Source of the DNA: Lingula anatina
Lineage: Eukaryota > Brachiopoda > Lingulata > Lingulida > Lingulidae
Length of the DNA: 29,598 nt
Direction: 5' to 3'
Assembly (NCBI RefSeq): GCF_001039355.2
Contig: NW_019776003.1
Coordinates: 13,248 to 42,845 of the forward strand
A program made the translations under genes and the position numbers. Each line of letters begins with the position of its first letter. The first letter of the stretch is position 1. Positions 1-10,045 of this stretch are shown here, piece after piece. Under the pieces are notes generated by a model that saw only the letters and a program-made list of their open reading frames with translations, was not told the origin of the DNA and searched no databases.

Positions 1-159
1 CCCTAGAAGTGAAATGCCCATTCTTTTTGCAGAAGCCTCATACCAACATCCCAGCTAGATACTACTTATAATTTCAAGCTGAGATGGCAGCCCTGTCTAC
101 TGATAGTTGTATTTTTGTGTCATTTCATGCGGAAATAACCAGGATTTTTGAGATTGCAG

Positions 160-241
160 AGGTACTTAGGGGTTGCCCCGCCTTGCGGAAAGCAGACTAC
201 TATGCTTTTGGTGTCATGCTGTTTGAATTAATAGAGGGAAG
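160..241 (+). CDS. Protein-kinase domain exon (subdomain IX region), internal exon of an unseen gene
   Basis: This is an 82-bp exon flanked by a good acceptor (pyrimidine-rich tract, then CAG at 157-159) and a consensus donor (AG|GTAAGA at 240-247). It reads without stops as ...VLRGCPALRKADYYAFG..., ending FELIEG. KADYYAFGVMLFELIEG matches the protein-kinase subdomain IX pattern, in which the D of 'KADVYSFG' stabilises the catalytic loop and is followed by a hydrophobic helix. Both ends leave split codons. The rest of the kinase is not visible in this window. The kinase subfamily cannot be named from 27 residues. The reading frame, the splice sites and the motif are direct observation; the functional call is by family resemblance. 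Confidence 0.55.
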
Positions 242-282
242 GTAAGATAGACAAAGTGTACCTGCAGTTATGACTAAATTTA

Positions 283-356
283 GAGGTACTTAGGGGTACT
301 TAGGGGTTGCCCTGTCTTGCGAAAAGCAGATTACTATGCTTTTGGTGTCATGCTAT
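283..356 (+). pseudogene. Damaged tandem copy of the kinase exon
   Basis: The stretch repeats the exon at 160-241 about 120 bp downstream with a few substitutions (GCCCTGTCTTGCGAAAAGCA against GCCCCGCCTTGCGGAAAGCA). A short GGTACTTAGG duplication at its start breaks the frame. Similarity stops near 356, just before the left boundary of the piggyBac element, so there is no donor site. It is a partial exon duplication with no coding capacity as it stands. Confidence 0.5.
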
Positions 357-612
357 TTGTATGTTTAACCCCATATATGCATATATGCGGTTCAATTATC
401 GTATACCCCAAACGCCCAGAACCGCATATGTGCGTATCTTGGAAATATTTCTCTTTTTGCTCTCCAGTGTAGAGAGTCACGAAAAAAGACATAGCTGAAC
501 ATCCGGGTACGTTTCTTGTCTCTTTAATTACGCCATTTTGTGGAAAGTTTAAAGATAGAAAAAGTGAGAAAATTCTGATTTTGTAGAGGCTTGTTGACAA
601 ACTCGAGAGAAA

Positions 613-2385
613 ATGGCGGCGCTACGTCACCGCAGAGGCCTCCGTGTTGACAGTGTTCTAGAAATGATTCAAAATTCGGACTTTGAGGATGACTTTTCCA
701 GTGAAAGTGATTTAGAAAGTGGTGATGATGTCCCGTTAGCCAGAATAAACCAGCGGCGAGCAGATTCCGATGAGGAATTGGACTTGACTCAAGATTTAGG
801 AGAGCAGATCATTGAAGACGAAATTGATCATGAAAATATCGAGTGGAACAACGATATAAATTCAAGGGACAGCAGTAATATCCGCTTTAGAGGGAAACCA
901 GGGCTATCTGAGAATGCCATAGAGGAGTTAGGAGGAAAAGAAAATTTGCCAGTGTCTACGCCAGGTCAGTTATTCGGCCTCCTTTTTACCCACGCCCTCT
1001 TAGTCATGATATGTCAGCAGACCAACCTGTATGCCCAACAAGAAAGAGAGGCTTCACCAGGACAGCACAAATGCCAGTGGACAGAAGTGACCCCCAGTGA
1101 ACTGAAGTCATGGCTTGGAATTATTTTTACGATGGGACTTGTGATAAAGGCTAACCTCAGGGATTATTGGACTTCCAACTGGCTAACTTCTACCTCAGGT
1201 TTTCGCAAAGTTATGAGCAGAAACAGATTTTTATCAATTCTCCGTTACATTCATTTTGTTGACAATTCTTCGGCAGTAACTGATAGGAATAACCCCGCTT
1301 ATGATAAACTATATAAAGTGCGCCCTGTTCTAGACAGAATAGTACAAAAAATAAGAACTGTTTATGCCCCGAAGAGGGAGCTCTCTCTGGACGAGTCAAT
1401 GGTAGCATGTAAGTCAAGGTGTTCTTTCAAACAATTTATGAGGGATAAACCCATCAGGTGGGGACTGAAATTGTTTATGATATCCGAGTCAGTCACTGGA
1501 TATGTGTGCAATCTGAAAGTGTACACTGGAAAAGAGAAAGAAGGCAGTGACAATGGTGCAACCCATGATGTTGTCTTGTCAGTCACCTCTCCCTTTTTAA
1601 ATAAGGGACACCATTTATATATGGACAATTATTACACAAGTGTCCCCGCATTCCAGGAGTTGTTACGACGATCAACCCCCGCTTGCGGCACAGTAAGAGC
1701 AAATAGGAAAGGACTCCCAAACACGGTAAATGCAAAGTTTCCTGTGGTAAAAGAACTGAAGAGAGGCGATTCAATTCACATGTACAAAGGATCCCTCACA
1801 GCTGTCACTTGGAAAGACAAAAAGACAGTAACCCTACTTACCTCTCTACCTGTTGAGGAGACTTCAGACATAGTGCAAAGATCAGCTAAAGTTTCTGGGA
1901 AATGGGAAAAGATAAATGTAACTCGACCCAAAACTGTAACTCTGTACAACACTTACATGGGTGGTGCTGACTTGTCTGATCAACGCATCAATGCCCACAA
2001 GCGTATGATGAAAGGTGTGGTGTGGTATTTGAAACTTTTTTGGTTTTTGCTTGATACTGCTAGAGTAAACTCTTACATCCTTTACAAGAAAACGAGTGGA
2101 AAATCAATGAAACTGAAAGACTTCACTTGTCACCTAGCTGAAGAACTCATTGGACAAAATGTAAAGGAAGTAACATCAGGCAGACCTCTAGCCACACTTC
2201 CCACTTGTGTGCGTTCTAATCGCGATCTCAACCATGCACCAGCTATGTCAGAAGATAGAAAAAGATCTGCTTGTGCTGTTCATTTACAGAGGGTGGACAC
2301 AATCTACATATGTACTGTCTGCAAGGTCAGGATGTGTCCTGCTCCTTGCTTTTACAGATATCATTACATGGTTGACTATACATAA
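613..2385 (+). CDS. piggyBac transposase (DDE_Tnp_1_7 / PGBD-like), intact
   Basis: The product is 590 aa, the usual size for piggyBac transposases. It would cut and paste its element at TTAA sites in the nucleus. The N-terminus (about 1-90) is acidic and low in complexity, as in relatives. The RNase H-like core shows the three expected aspartates: D260 in SLDESMVACKSRC, D338 in HHLYMDNYYTS and D453 in YMGGADLSDQ. It is followed by the WYLKLFWFLLDTARVNSYILY helix typical of the family. The C-terminus (about 554-584) is a cysteine-rich finger with C554, C567, C570, C575, C579 and H584, which matches the piggyBac CRD that binds the ends. The ATG at 613 (AAAATGG context) is the first in frame and gives the acidic N-terminus. 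There is no frameshift or internal stop, unlike every other transposon gene in the window, so the copy may be recent or under selection. Sequence evidence is strong; activity is inference. Confidence 0.94.
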   Translation: MAALRHRRGLRVDSVLEMIQNSDFEDDFSSESDLESGDDVPLARINQRRADSDEELDLTQDLGEQIIEDEIDHENIEWNNDINSRDSSNIRFRGKPGLSENAIEELGGKENLPVSTPGQLFGLLFTHALLVMICQQTNLYAQQEREASPGQHKCQWTEVTPSELKSWLGIIFTMGLVIKANLRDYWTSNWLTSTSGFRKVMSRNRFLSILRYIHFVDNSSAVTDRNNPAYDKLYKVRPVLDRIVQKIRTVYAPKRELSLDESMVACKSRCSFKQFMRDKPIRWGLKLFMISESVTGYVCNLKVYTGKEKEGSDNGATHDVVLSVTSPFLNKGHHLYMDNYYTSVPAFQELLRRSTPACGTVRANRKGLPNTVNAKFPVVKELKRGDSIHMYKGSLTAVTWKDKKTVTLLTSLPVEETSDIVQRSAKVSGKWEKINVTRPKTVTLYNTYMGGADLSDQRINAHKRMMKGVVWYLKLFWFLLDTARVNSYILYKKTSGKSMKLKDFTCHLAEELIGQNVKEVTSGRPLATLPTCVRSNRDLNHAPAMSEDRKRSACAVHLQRVDTIYICTVCKVRMCPAPCFYRYHYMVDYT

Positions 2386-2751
2386 TGACCCTGAGAGATC
2401 ACAAGCACCTAGAAAGAAAGCTAGGAAATCTTTGTGAAATATTTTATTTATAAGAGAAGGCAGCATTTGTGTTGTGTTGCATTTTGTGTTACATGCAAGG
2501 TATGCTCTGATTCTTTTGATATTCCTTTTATAGTTTTTTTTTTTTTTTTTGTCTTGGTGTCTACCAGAAATCATGTAGACCTGTGCAAAATTCGGGTTTC
2601 ATTGTCTGTTGTGTGTGTTGATAGGATTTTGTTTACTTATATTTCAAGCACATTTGATATGTATATGCTCATTACATTCTGTTGAGGATTAACATTTGAA
2701 TCGGGGTGCTTTTTTATACTCGCTGTGGTAAGTGTCATACTTTGACCTGAA

Positions 2752-3096
2752 ATCATTTTTTATTCATAATCTACTGAGTGGATTATTTTGATTCTTAGTG
2801 TAAATATGTTGCTCTTTTATGTCAGAAATATAAGTTCAATTTTGTAGTTGTAGAATCTTCCATGGTGCTTATATTATTCAGTATTTTGTGTGCAATCTTT
2901 TGATATTTCAGCTCCCCAGTTCCAATTTTGAACTGTTTACAGGGATTTTTATACTCAAGTCTACTGTGTGGATGGTTTTGATATGATGAATTTACTGTAA
3001 ATATGTTTTATTTTTTTATGTCAGAAATATAAGTTTATTTTTGTAGTTGTAGAATCTTCCATGGTACTTATATTATTCAGTATTTTGTGTGCAATA
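2752..3096 (+). repeat. Direct duplication in the piggyBac 3' non-coding region
   Basis: Two copies of a ~145-bp segment lie about 200 bp apart (2755-2896 and 2944-3096). The best-conserved part contains GTAGTTGTAGAATCTTCCAT and ends TATTCAGTATTTTGTGTGCAAT in both. The sequence is AT-rich and non-coding. It may hold subterminal transposase-binding sequence or simply be a duplicated 3' UTR. Confidence 0.7.
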
Positions 3097-3265
3097 TTTG
3101 GTTATTTCAAGGAATCTGGTATTTGAGAGTGCAGTATCTGTATAGCATGATATCTCTTTTGTAACACTTTATTTTTAAAAGTTTCTTTTTCATTTTGTAC
3201 TATTGTATTGTAATTTCTACTGAGGCATATGTCATTTGTCATTTGCTTGTTGAAGTCAGTATAGA

Positions 3266-3283
3266 AATAAAAATAAATAAAGA
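3266..3283 (+). promoter_or_regulatory. Overlapping AATAAA polyadenylation signals
   Basis: AATAAA-type hexamers are stacked (GAAATAAAAATAAATAAAG) about 0.9 kb after the piggyBac stop codon. They are plausible poly(A) signals for the transposase transcript. AT-rich background makes chance occurrence likely, hence the low confidence. Confidence 0.3.
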
Positions 3284-3909
3284 GATCAGAATAGAAATAA
3301 TTGTTTTCTAATTTAATTTGAATTTTTAAATTAAATATTTTAACACATTTTATTAAATTTAATTGATGGAATTGAATAATACAGCTTGCAATTAAAGCAA
3401 AAAATATAATGTGAAAGTTGAAAGTTATGTTGTTGTCTAGCAGACAGCATCCAGGTGAAATGGGAAATTCGCTCCAGGCACAGGCACGTGATAAAGTTGT
3501 AATTACTCAAAACCCAAAAAAGATATTGCACTGAAATTTTCTGTGTTCAAAGATAACTAATTTATGATTATTAGAGTGAATTTTCTTGTAAAAATATGGA
3601 AAAAAGAAAAAAGTTTCGTGCATAGTGAAATGCATTTTTTGATTTTCTTCTGTCGGGCCCAAATATATATCCAATTTTCTAAGGTCAATAATTCTAACAA
3701 TTAAAAGTATTACATTTTAATAAAACCACCATCATTTAGCATATAATATTAGCTTTCTAAAGATGTATGGTTTGTGTGGGAAATATTTGCTAACAAATAA
3801 GTTACAGCCAAAATACTGAGGGAACCCCACTTTTCACAGGTACCTGTACAGATTAACTGGGCACAGGGGACTTTTCTAGGTCACAGCTAAGTGGTCTCTA
3901 TGGGGTTAA

Positions 3910-5600
3910 CAGTACTATAGAACAATATAGCTGGTTCCCCAAAAAGTTGTACTCAAAAATGGCAAATTTGACAAAAAGTTACGAAACAATAAGATACTTT
4001 GAGATTACTAGAGATTACCATAAATTTATACTGATACGTGTTCTCTTACTAGCCCCTTTGATAAATAAAAAAATATCATTATTGACTTCAAATTTCTATG
4101 GCTACTTTACACTTTCAATTAATCTTCATAACTTACTAATATCTGTAAACAGTACTGAAATGAATAAGAGACAATTTGCCCTGCTTTCATAGATTGTGAC
4201 AGTGGTGCATGCTGGACACAATGCAATCACAACCAGTCACAATCTCAGCACATGATAGATTTTTAAGGACATCATCTATAATTGGCAGCAAGCTGGATAA
4301 AAACACCAAATTTTGCAGGTGTACATATATAGATATCTTTTGACATACTGAATCATACTAGCCTCCTAACCCTCTTCAGAATAACCCCATTTGGGCAAAT
4401 AGTTCATGATGGTCACCAATTTATGGCATTATATAAAAAATACATATCTCAGATAATTCTCCATAAAGAAACTTACTTTTGGAACCTTTGCAATTGTCTA
4501 CCCTATATACCTTTTAATGAATGTGAAAGGTCAAAAAGTCAGGGTTTGAAAGCCAATTGAAAGTCAGATGTCAAAAGTCTATTTGACCAATATAAGACTG
4601 GACAGCAAAGCTGGTAAATGTGCAGATAACACACAGCAAAAAGCACTGTAACAATATCTATTTTAAAAAGTAAAATTTTGTCAGGATATTCAACAGTGTT
4701 GACTTTCAAACCGGACCTAGCTGCCAGAATCATAAATAGTCATTCAGCAAATTTAAAGTAAAGAAATCGAACATGAGCTGTGGTCTTAGAAAAACCCTCT
4801 GAACAATTATCATGGGGGGAAAAAACCTTTTATTAATTTTTTTTATTTAAGATGCTCTGAGGTCACATCAAAATGTGGATCACGAGGATCCCTGGAAAAA
4901 AGATCAAGTCAGAAAGATTTTCTATATAAACATTTATACCAAAATACATGACACTTGAAAAAAGGCAAAAAGAAAGTAATCTAAAATTAATGTAAAAATG
5001 ATCCATTCATACTGATTTTCTAAAGAACCTGCTTTATTAACAAATACAGCCAGTGAGAAAATGTTGTTAAATGGGAGCTCTTTATTTTTTTTAATCTATT
5101 TTACTGCTTCAGTGTTTTTTCATGACAAATGCAGAAATGCATATTCTGCATGTAAATATGAGAATTACACAAGGTCAAATTCAAATATCAGTGGATTTAA
5201 AGAGTCCACAATAAAAACAATTATAAAGAATGGCAGGGATATTTTTTGCCAAACAGTTAACTATCTGAATCCAGGCCAAATACCAGTAACAGTAACCATA
5301 TTTGATCAGCATCTATTTGCCTGACTGCAGTGAGTGCAATAGTAATTATTGAGCCTAGTTTCATAATGAAGAGAGGCATTTTAATACTGGGGGGGTTAAC
5401 ATAGAAATTATAATTCAGAAGACCCTTGGTGTCATCAGATGGACAGATTTCATCTTTCTTTGAAGGCCTCACACTGGTTTAGAACATTGTACATGCATCT
5501 TGTACTTACTCCAATACAATCTCTCTGCTCAATAAAGTTACCAATGATGAAACTTCCATCAACACTTGCAGAAAAGATATACATAAGAATCTGGCCAACA
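3910..5600. other. Non-coding AT-rich spacer
   Basis: No coding region is supportable on either strand; the ORFs are short and of random composition. A 10-bp inverted repeat (AGATTGTGAC at 4191-4200, GTCACAATCT at 4236-4245) could form a hairpin. Nothing else is recognisable. Confidence 0.5.
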
Positions 5601-5638
5601 TTCATGTTCTAGGATCAGATCATGAAATACTGAAACCC

Positions 5639-5811
5639 TCATTCTACTGTGTAGCAGAACCCGCAGGGAGGGAAAATGTCCCTTTCATGTTGTAGCATTG
5701 GATCAGGCAGCACCTTTTCTTTACCTTGGCCCATGTTTACTAGGCCAGGTAGGTGTCTGTCCTTAAGTCTCTGCTGTGCAGGACTGGAAAATGCTTCAAA
5801 CTGTGTGATTT
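5639..5811 (-). CDS. Possible terminal exon of an unidentified gene
   Basis: Read on the minus strand, an acceptor (CTGTTTCAG) is followed by 57 open codons to a TGA at 5641-5639. The product includes ITQFEAFSSPAQQRL and ends FPPCGFCYTVE. Composition looks protein-like (few rare residues, charged and hydrophobic residues mixed), but no family is recognised. It lies downstream, in minus-strand order, of another candidate exon pair at 6073-6418. The reading-frame phase across the gap could not be made to fit convincingly. It could be chance. Confidence 0.25.
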
Positions 5812-6072
5812 CTGAAACAGCCAATTGTTTTCAGTCATCCCATACAATCAGGCCCATGAGCAGGAGAACAATATGGTAAAAAGATAAGTAGAGGCTAAGC
5901 TTTAGATTTGACTGAGAACCCAGCATTTTTCAGATGAACATTGTACAAACAATACTTGAAGTTTCTTTAGACAGTCTCTTCTATGAACACATTTGTATAT
6001 CTTTCAAGAGGAATTCCTCAGCACTATTCAGAAAGGCCAATAGAAAGATAAATCCTAAGAAAGATCACAAAC

Positions 6073-6418
6073 TTAAATTTGTACAGAAGAAAACATGACC
6101 TTATGGTTAATTGCATATCTCAATGCAAAACTTTGATTGTGACTTCTAGGAATTTCCTGTCCATAAGATGGACCAGTCATTTCCTCCTTCACTTTCCTAT
6201 ATGTACTGGTAGTAGTTGTATCTGTTAAAAAGCTCTGAGCCATGTGAATAAGATCAACCATCAACATATGATTGTGAGGTGCTACATGGTGCAACCATTG
6301 TCCACAGTCTTCCTGCCAGTGTCACCACATTGGATGATTATGCTGGCAACATTTTCCTACCTTATTTGGATAGGCAACTGAACATAATATGTAGTATAGA
6401 ACATGTCTTCCTGACTCC
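6073..6418 (-). CDS. Possible pair of exons of an unidentified gene
   Basis: On the minus strand, exon 6418-6361 is preceded by an acceptor (AACTCTTTCAG) and followed by a donor (AAG|GTAGG). A 48-bp putative intron ends in ACTGGCAG at 6313, and exon 6312-6073 follows in a compatible phase. The joined reading runs SGRHVLYYILCSVAYPNK into EDCGQWLHHVAPHNHML and stays open for about 80 codons to TAA. I do not recognise the protein. The intron would be very short for most animals, and the 3' end lacks a clear donor or known domain. This is a low-confidence cellular-gene candidate. Confidence 0.28.
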
Positions 6419-6474
6419 CTGAAAGAGTTCACAAGTGAGAAGAAAGCAAGATATGCCAAAAAGAAAGTGAAATG

Positions 6475-6491
6475 CCCCCCCCCCCCCCCCC
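6475..6491. repeat. Poly(C) tract
   Basis: This is an uninterrupted run of 17 C. It breaks any minus-strand reading frame through the region and is a likely site of length error. Confidence 0.95.
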
Positions 6492-6499
6492 TCCGACCT

Positions 6500-6867
6500 A
6501 TAAGATAAAACAGAAACTGAATATTCTCTTTTGAAAGATCAAAGATGTAAGGTTGCAAATAGCCTAAATCCAAGGTATTTTTTACTTCAGTGCTGTCAAA
6601 TCAGGTTACTGTTTTGTTGTGTCTGATTGCAATGTACAGTGAAGAGGCCAACATGCCATGTTATGCTGAGCTGGGTGTTCAGAGATAATTCCTGTATGCC
6701 CATTGATCACCACATAGTTGCCATACAGGTGGGTAAGTTTGGCAAGGCAGCCATATTTAATTTTTTTTTTTAATCTCAGAAACTTAATTATACAACAAAA
6801 CACTCAATCAGCAGGGATCCCGGGCCACCTTAGGATCCAGAAAAATCCTGGAATTCCATGATTTTTT

Positions 6868-6898
<31 letters not shown>

Positions 6899-7440
6899 CA
6901 AATGGGTAAATTCTCCAAAGATCGAGCTATTATAACTTCATTTTGATTTAGTATGCCAAAAGATATTTGGTACAATATTCGGTGATTTTATCTGTGAAGG
7001 CTTGAGTTTTTTCATTATTCACTTCATGGAATTTAAAACAAGTTTAGGTCCAACTGATAGGAACTATGCAAGTGTACCATGAAAATGTAATTCCCCAAAA
7101 AGGTGACTCCTTAGTTAGATTTTTATAATTAAAATCTGACTCCCCAGTCAAAATTTGCCCATGTTACCCACACCTATTAACAAAGATGAATTAAAACAAT
7201 CTTTTTCAATTTATATTAATTGATTTTTAGGTCTACTTTTATGGCCATCATGCCCTTCCTACTCAGGCAGAGAAAAGGCAAGACATATGTGGATCATGGG
7301 AAGCATCATTTGATGGGGAGCAAGCATTCAAGGATGGGGAAAGGAACAGTTTGTTCAGACCTGTATTCAGACCAGTACATCTCTTATCTAACGTTAATCT
7401 TTTTCTTATCTTATGTTCTGTAATTGTAGTAAAGTAACAA
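6500..7440. other. Non-coding spacer with T tracts
   Basis: There are no credible genes. The stretch contains a T-rich run at 6862-6898, interrupted by a single C, and a shorter T run near 6761. Nothing else is identifiable. Confidence 0.5.
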
Positions 7441-7566
7441 TAAAGATATAAGTCTGTCACGCCAAGTTTAGGTATAAAATCAGGCTACGACCTGACAAAT
7501 GAGTTTTGATTTTGATAACTAAACAGTGGTGTTGCGTTACTTTTCTCTCCGCACATAACCCAAGTC

Positions 7567-8313
7567 GGAATTGTGTACTGTACCTAGAATCTTCCAGAGT
7601 AGGATTAGAGCCCCTATCGTTTAGGTTATACCTGCGGTATATCTAAGGACCTAGTACAGATTTGGCGAAAGCTCGTACACAATTCTGCAAAGTGACTTCA
7701 GTTATATTCGGGGAGAATTGTAAGAACACGCACTAACCATGGCCGAGGGACACAATAACAAGCGTGAAGCTACCATCTAGCCTGGAACCGAAATGCAGAG
7801 ATTAGTCTACACATTGGATATCTTGGCCAGGGACCTCCAAGGTAAGCAGCACTATACAATTAGACAAAGTAGAATAGACCAGGCCTCCACGGGTGTAAGT
7901 TCGTGTGACGGAAATGTCCCGTCAGAGGGTCGGACGTATATTGATGTGTTGGATGTTTTAAATGACATGGTGTGAGATATTCCGGGGGTTATAGGAAAAC
8001 TAATAACTAAATCTGCCAGGGGGGCCCTAAGAAGGGATCTAGAGCAATTTTTAAACTCCCAACCCGATAGGCACGGGACGGTCTGGCTTATGATAAGAGA
8101 ACACATACAAAGGTCTTTTCTTTCTCCACACGAACCGAAGAAATTAAAATCAGAATTAGAAATTATCACGCAGTCAGGTTATGCGAGCATTACCACTTTT
8201 AATTGGCGATTTTTAGAGTTGGGAATCGTGTACCGTACCTAGAATCTTCCAGCGTAGGATAAGAGCCCCTAACATTTAGGTTATACCCGCGGTATATCTA
8301 AGGACCTAGTACA
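7567..8313 (+). mobile_element. Collapsed LTR-retrotransposon fragment (repeat - gag - repeat)
   Basis: A 92-bp direct repeat bounds the fragment (7567-7658 and 8222-8313, each starting near GTGTACYGTACCTAG and ending CTAAGGACCTAGTAC, with about 8 differences). After the first copy comes TTTGGCGAAAGCTCG, which sits where a primer-binding site (TGG...) would be, then a gag-like reading frame. That frame runs straight into the second repeat. The simplest reading is an LTR end, a leader and a gag start, joined to a second LTR end by deletion of the rest of the element. The full LTR limits are not clear. Confidence 0.45.
7739..8238 (+). pseudogene. Truncated gag-like reading frame of an LTR retrotransposon
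   Basis: The frame starts at an ATG in good context (ACCATGG, 7739). It runs in one frame to 8238, with TAG at 7778 and TGA at 7973. Downstream it contains FLSPHEPKKLKSELE, then TQSGYASITTFNWRF, which resembles the capsid region of metazoan Ty3/gypsy- or BEL-type Gag proteins ('...YESI..F..RF'). No zinc knuckle, protease or polymerase follows; the frame is cut off by the second 92-bp repeat. Family assignment within LTR elements is not possible. Confidence 0.45.
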
Positions 8314-8410
8314 AGTTGTTGGATATTTTACAAAATGACAAACTGATTCACCATCTACCAAACTGCAATGTAGAGACATTGCTGGCTGCCAATGCTATTT
8401 CAGATATAAC

Positions 8411-8448
8411 AACTAATAAGGAACTAATAAGGAACTAATAAGGAACTG
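8411..8448 (+). repeat. 11-bp tandem repeat, about 3.4 units
   Basis: AACTAATAAGG is repeated three times, followed by a partial unit (AACTG). Confidence 0.9.
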
Positions 8449-8595
8449 AAAACAATGCAATGGACAATTTGGCTGTGACTCGTGTGAGCACCAAGGTGAA
8501 ACTGGTCAGAGAGAATTCGGTCCACCAACGAGGTACAATCCATACAGGGAGATGCCAATGAGAACTGATTCCAAACAAGGGGAGCCAGCTTTAGC

Positions 8596-8930
8596 AAGGA
8601 TAGATATCCAATCAAGGTTGACCTCTCATCTGAGGGGAAAGTGGTGATCTTATATTGTACATGCAAAGCTGGTGCCAATGGCAGATTTAAATGTGGTAGC
8701 TGTCCTTTTTTTGTTAAATGACTTGAAGTGGTGCCACAGAGGTCCCCAGTGAGGTTGCTTATACAGACAAACCAAGAGAGTGGGGGAAGACGAGATCTAA
8801 GAAAAAGGTCTCCAACTCCTTCTTAGACTTGTCATTTGTGAAGTATGTTCCTGGTAAGGAGCCCGGAATGCAGAAATCCAGAAGAGGAGGAGGGATTACG
8901 ATGTTTTCCCCTGTTTAGATGTACCCTGCT
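8596..8930 (+). pseudogene. SWIM zinc-finger protein remnant
   Basis: One frame reads YPIKVDLSSEGKVVILY, then CTCKAGANGRFKCGSC, then a TGA. CxCKAG is the first half of a SWIM zinc finger (CxCx(n)CxH), which in metazoan SWIM/YqaJ proteins continues 'GxCKHVxAL'. Here the second half is degenerate (FKCGSCPFF, with no CxH). In a shifted frame beyond the stop, TDKPREWGKTRSKKK matches the 'CTD..(Q/E)W.kP.kk' stretch that usually follows the SWIM finger in such proteins. This is a second, diverged family member relative to the copies at 23.4 and 26.6 kb. It is clearly non-functional. Confidence 0.5.
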
Positions 8931-8934
8931 ATAG

Positions 8935-9134
8935 CCAAGAGTAGATGCTCTGGTCACCAACATGTCAGCTAACTCACATAGGAGATCACTGTTCCGTATG
9001 CTATGGTGCAATAATGTAAATGTAAAACATCACTTTCACATGTTGTAGTAAGGAAGTATTTACGGTAATGTTTTAGTCTTGTTTCTTTATAAACAGTGTG
9101 AAGAATTTACTGTGAAAGTGTCATGCATTTACCA
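8935..9134. other. Unassigned spacer
   Basis: No gene, repeat or motif is recognised. Confidence 0.4.
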
Positions 9135-9503
9135 GGCCTGTACTCTGAAGTGCCGAATAATAGAGCCTACTAAATAATTGTGCCCCCCGGAAAAATTCCC
9201 CACATTTAATAATAGGGCTGAATGCGTTGACAAGCTACTTTTATTTACGCTAAAATACAAGTTGGAGTATAGTGTTTATGACAGGTAATTAATAAAAATT
9301 AACTTTCCAATGAAACGATCATCAACATTTCCGAAATGATCAACAGTATTTCCAACTGGCACAATGACTGCCAAATAATTGTGCCGTATGGATAATGTGG
9401 GGAAAATTATTAATTGTGCCAGGGAAATAAGATCGTGCCGGGTGGAAAATTTCCGGAAAAAAATAATTGTGCCGGCACTACTATTCAGCACTTCAGAATA
9501 GCC
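9135..9503. repeat. Inverted-repeat (MITE-like) element with internal ATTGTGCC repeats
   Basis: The ends are imperfect inverted repeats: the left end (9135-9167) shares TCTGAAGTGC, then GAATARTAGWGCC, with the reverse complement of the right end (about 9474-9503). Inside, AATTGTGCC or a close variant recurs at 9177, 9379, 9412, 9433 and 9465. This pattern is typical of a non-autonomous DNA transposon. The target duplication and superfamily are not clear. Confidence 0.5.
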
Positions 9504-9504
9504 C

Positions 9505-9990
9505 GGTGGGGTTTGTAATGCGTTTCTTAATTGTTGATCTTCAGTGATCTCTCTGTCGTGTGTGTGCGCTGATCTCATCCAGGACGACCGATCAGCCGAC
9601 TTTTGTAGGCCGGCGATAAATTGTTCTGTGTGCGGCGGGCTTAAGTCTAACTAGCACTTCTCTCATATAACGCCCCGTGCCTATGCCCCCCCTTCCATGT
9701 TGCTCACATTTATTATTATTATTACTTTTATATCATTATAGTAATAAATCTGCTTTAAAAAAGTATTTTACACAGCCGAAGGCCAATAACTATATGAGGC
9801 AGATTTGAATGGTGCTCACTGCTGTAATACAATTACTTTTATAATAGTAAATTAAAGGACCATTTTAATGCTGAAATGGCTGTCAAAAACATTGATCATC
9901 GATGCAGAAGATATTGGACAAATATTTATGTACAAGACTAGAACTGTAAACTAAAACTGGAGTAACAATCTCTTACAATGGTTGCCCGTT
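9505..9990. other. Unassigned spacer
   Basis: There is no coding region. A short (ATT)n run lies at about 9710-9726. Nothing else is seen. Confidence 0.4.
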
Positions 9991-9992
9991 TT

Positions 9993-10018
9993 TATATATA
10001 TATATATATATATATATA
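9993..10018. repeat. (AT)n microsatellite
   Basis: The tract is 26 bp of alternating AT. The minus-strand ORFs crossing it (YIYIYI runs) are artefacts. Confidence 0.95.
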
Positions 10019-10045
10019 GCAAAACTCCCAAGGAAGGATGGTGAA

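Larger units (their letters stand above)
369..3905 (+). mobile_element. piggyBac-type DNA transposon flanked by TTAA
   Basis: A TTAA at 365-368 is followed by CCCCATATATG, and a GGGG at 3902-3905 is followed by TTAA at 3906-3909. The two ends share CCCCATA as a short terminal inverted repeat, and TTAA is the invariable piggyBac target duplication. The left end also contains a subterminal inverted pair (ATATGCGGTTC near 384 and GAACCGCATAT near 419), as is common in this superfamily. Inside lies a complete transposase ORF (613-2385), then about 1.5 kb of AT-rich 3' sequence. The terminal repeat is short (7 bp), so the right boundary is the less certain one. Confidence 0.6.

Noticed and set aside
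1-20. CCCTAGAA at the window start as a piggyBac terminus
   Set aside because: It resembles the classical piggyBac tip, but no preceding TTAA is visible and no matching inverted end was found. The TTAA-CCCCATA end at 365 fits the transposase better.
1211-1774. Minus-strand ORFs of 63-88 codons
   Set aside because: They are antisense shadows of the piggyBac transposase frame.
6322-6573. Minus-strand ORF with a GGGGG stretch
   Set aside because: The glycine run is the poly(C) tract; only the short part next to the splice-like sites was kept as an exon candidate.
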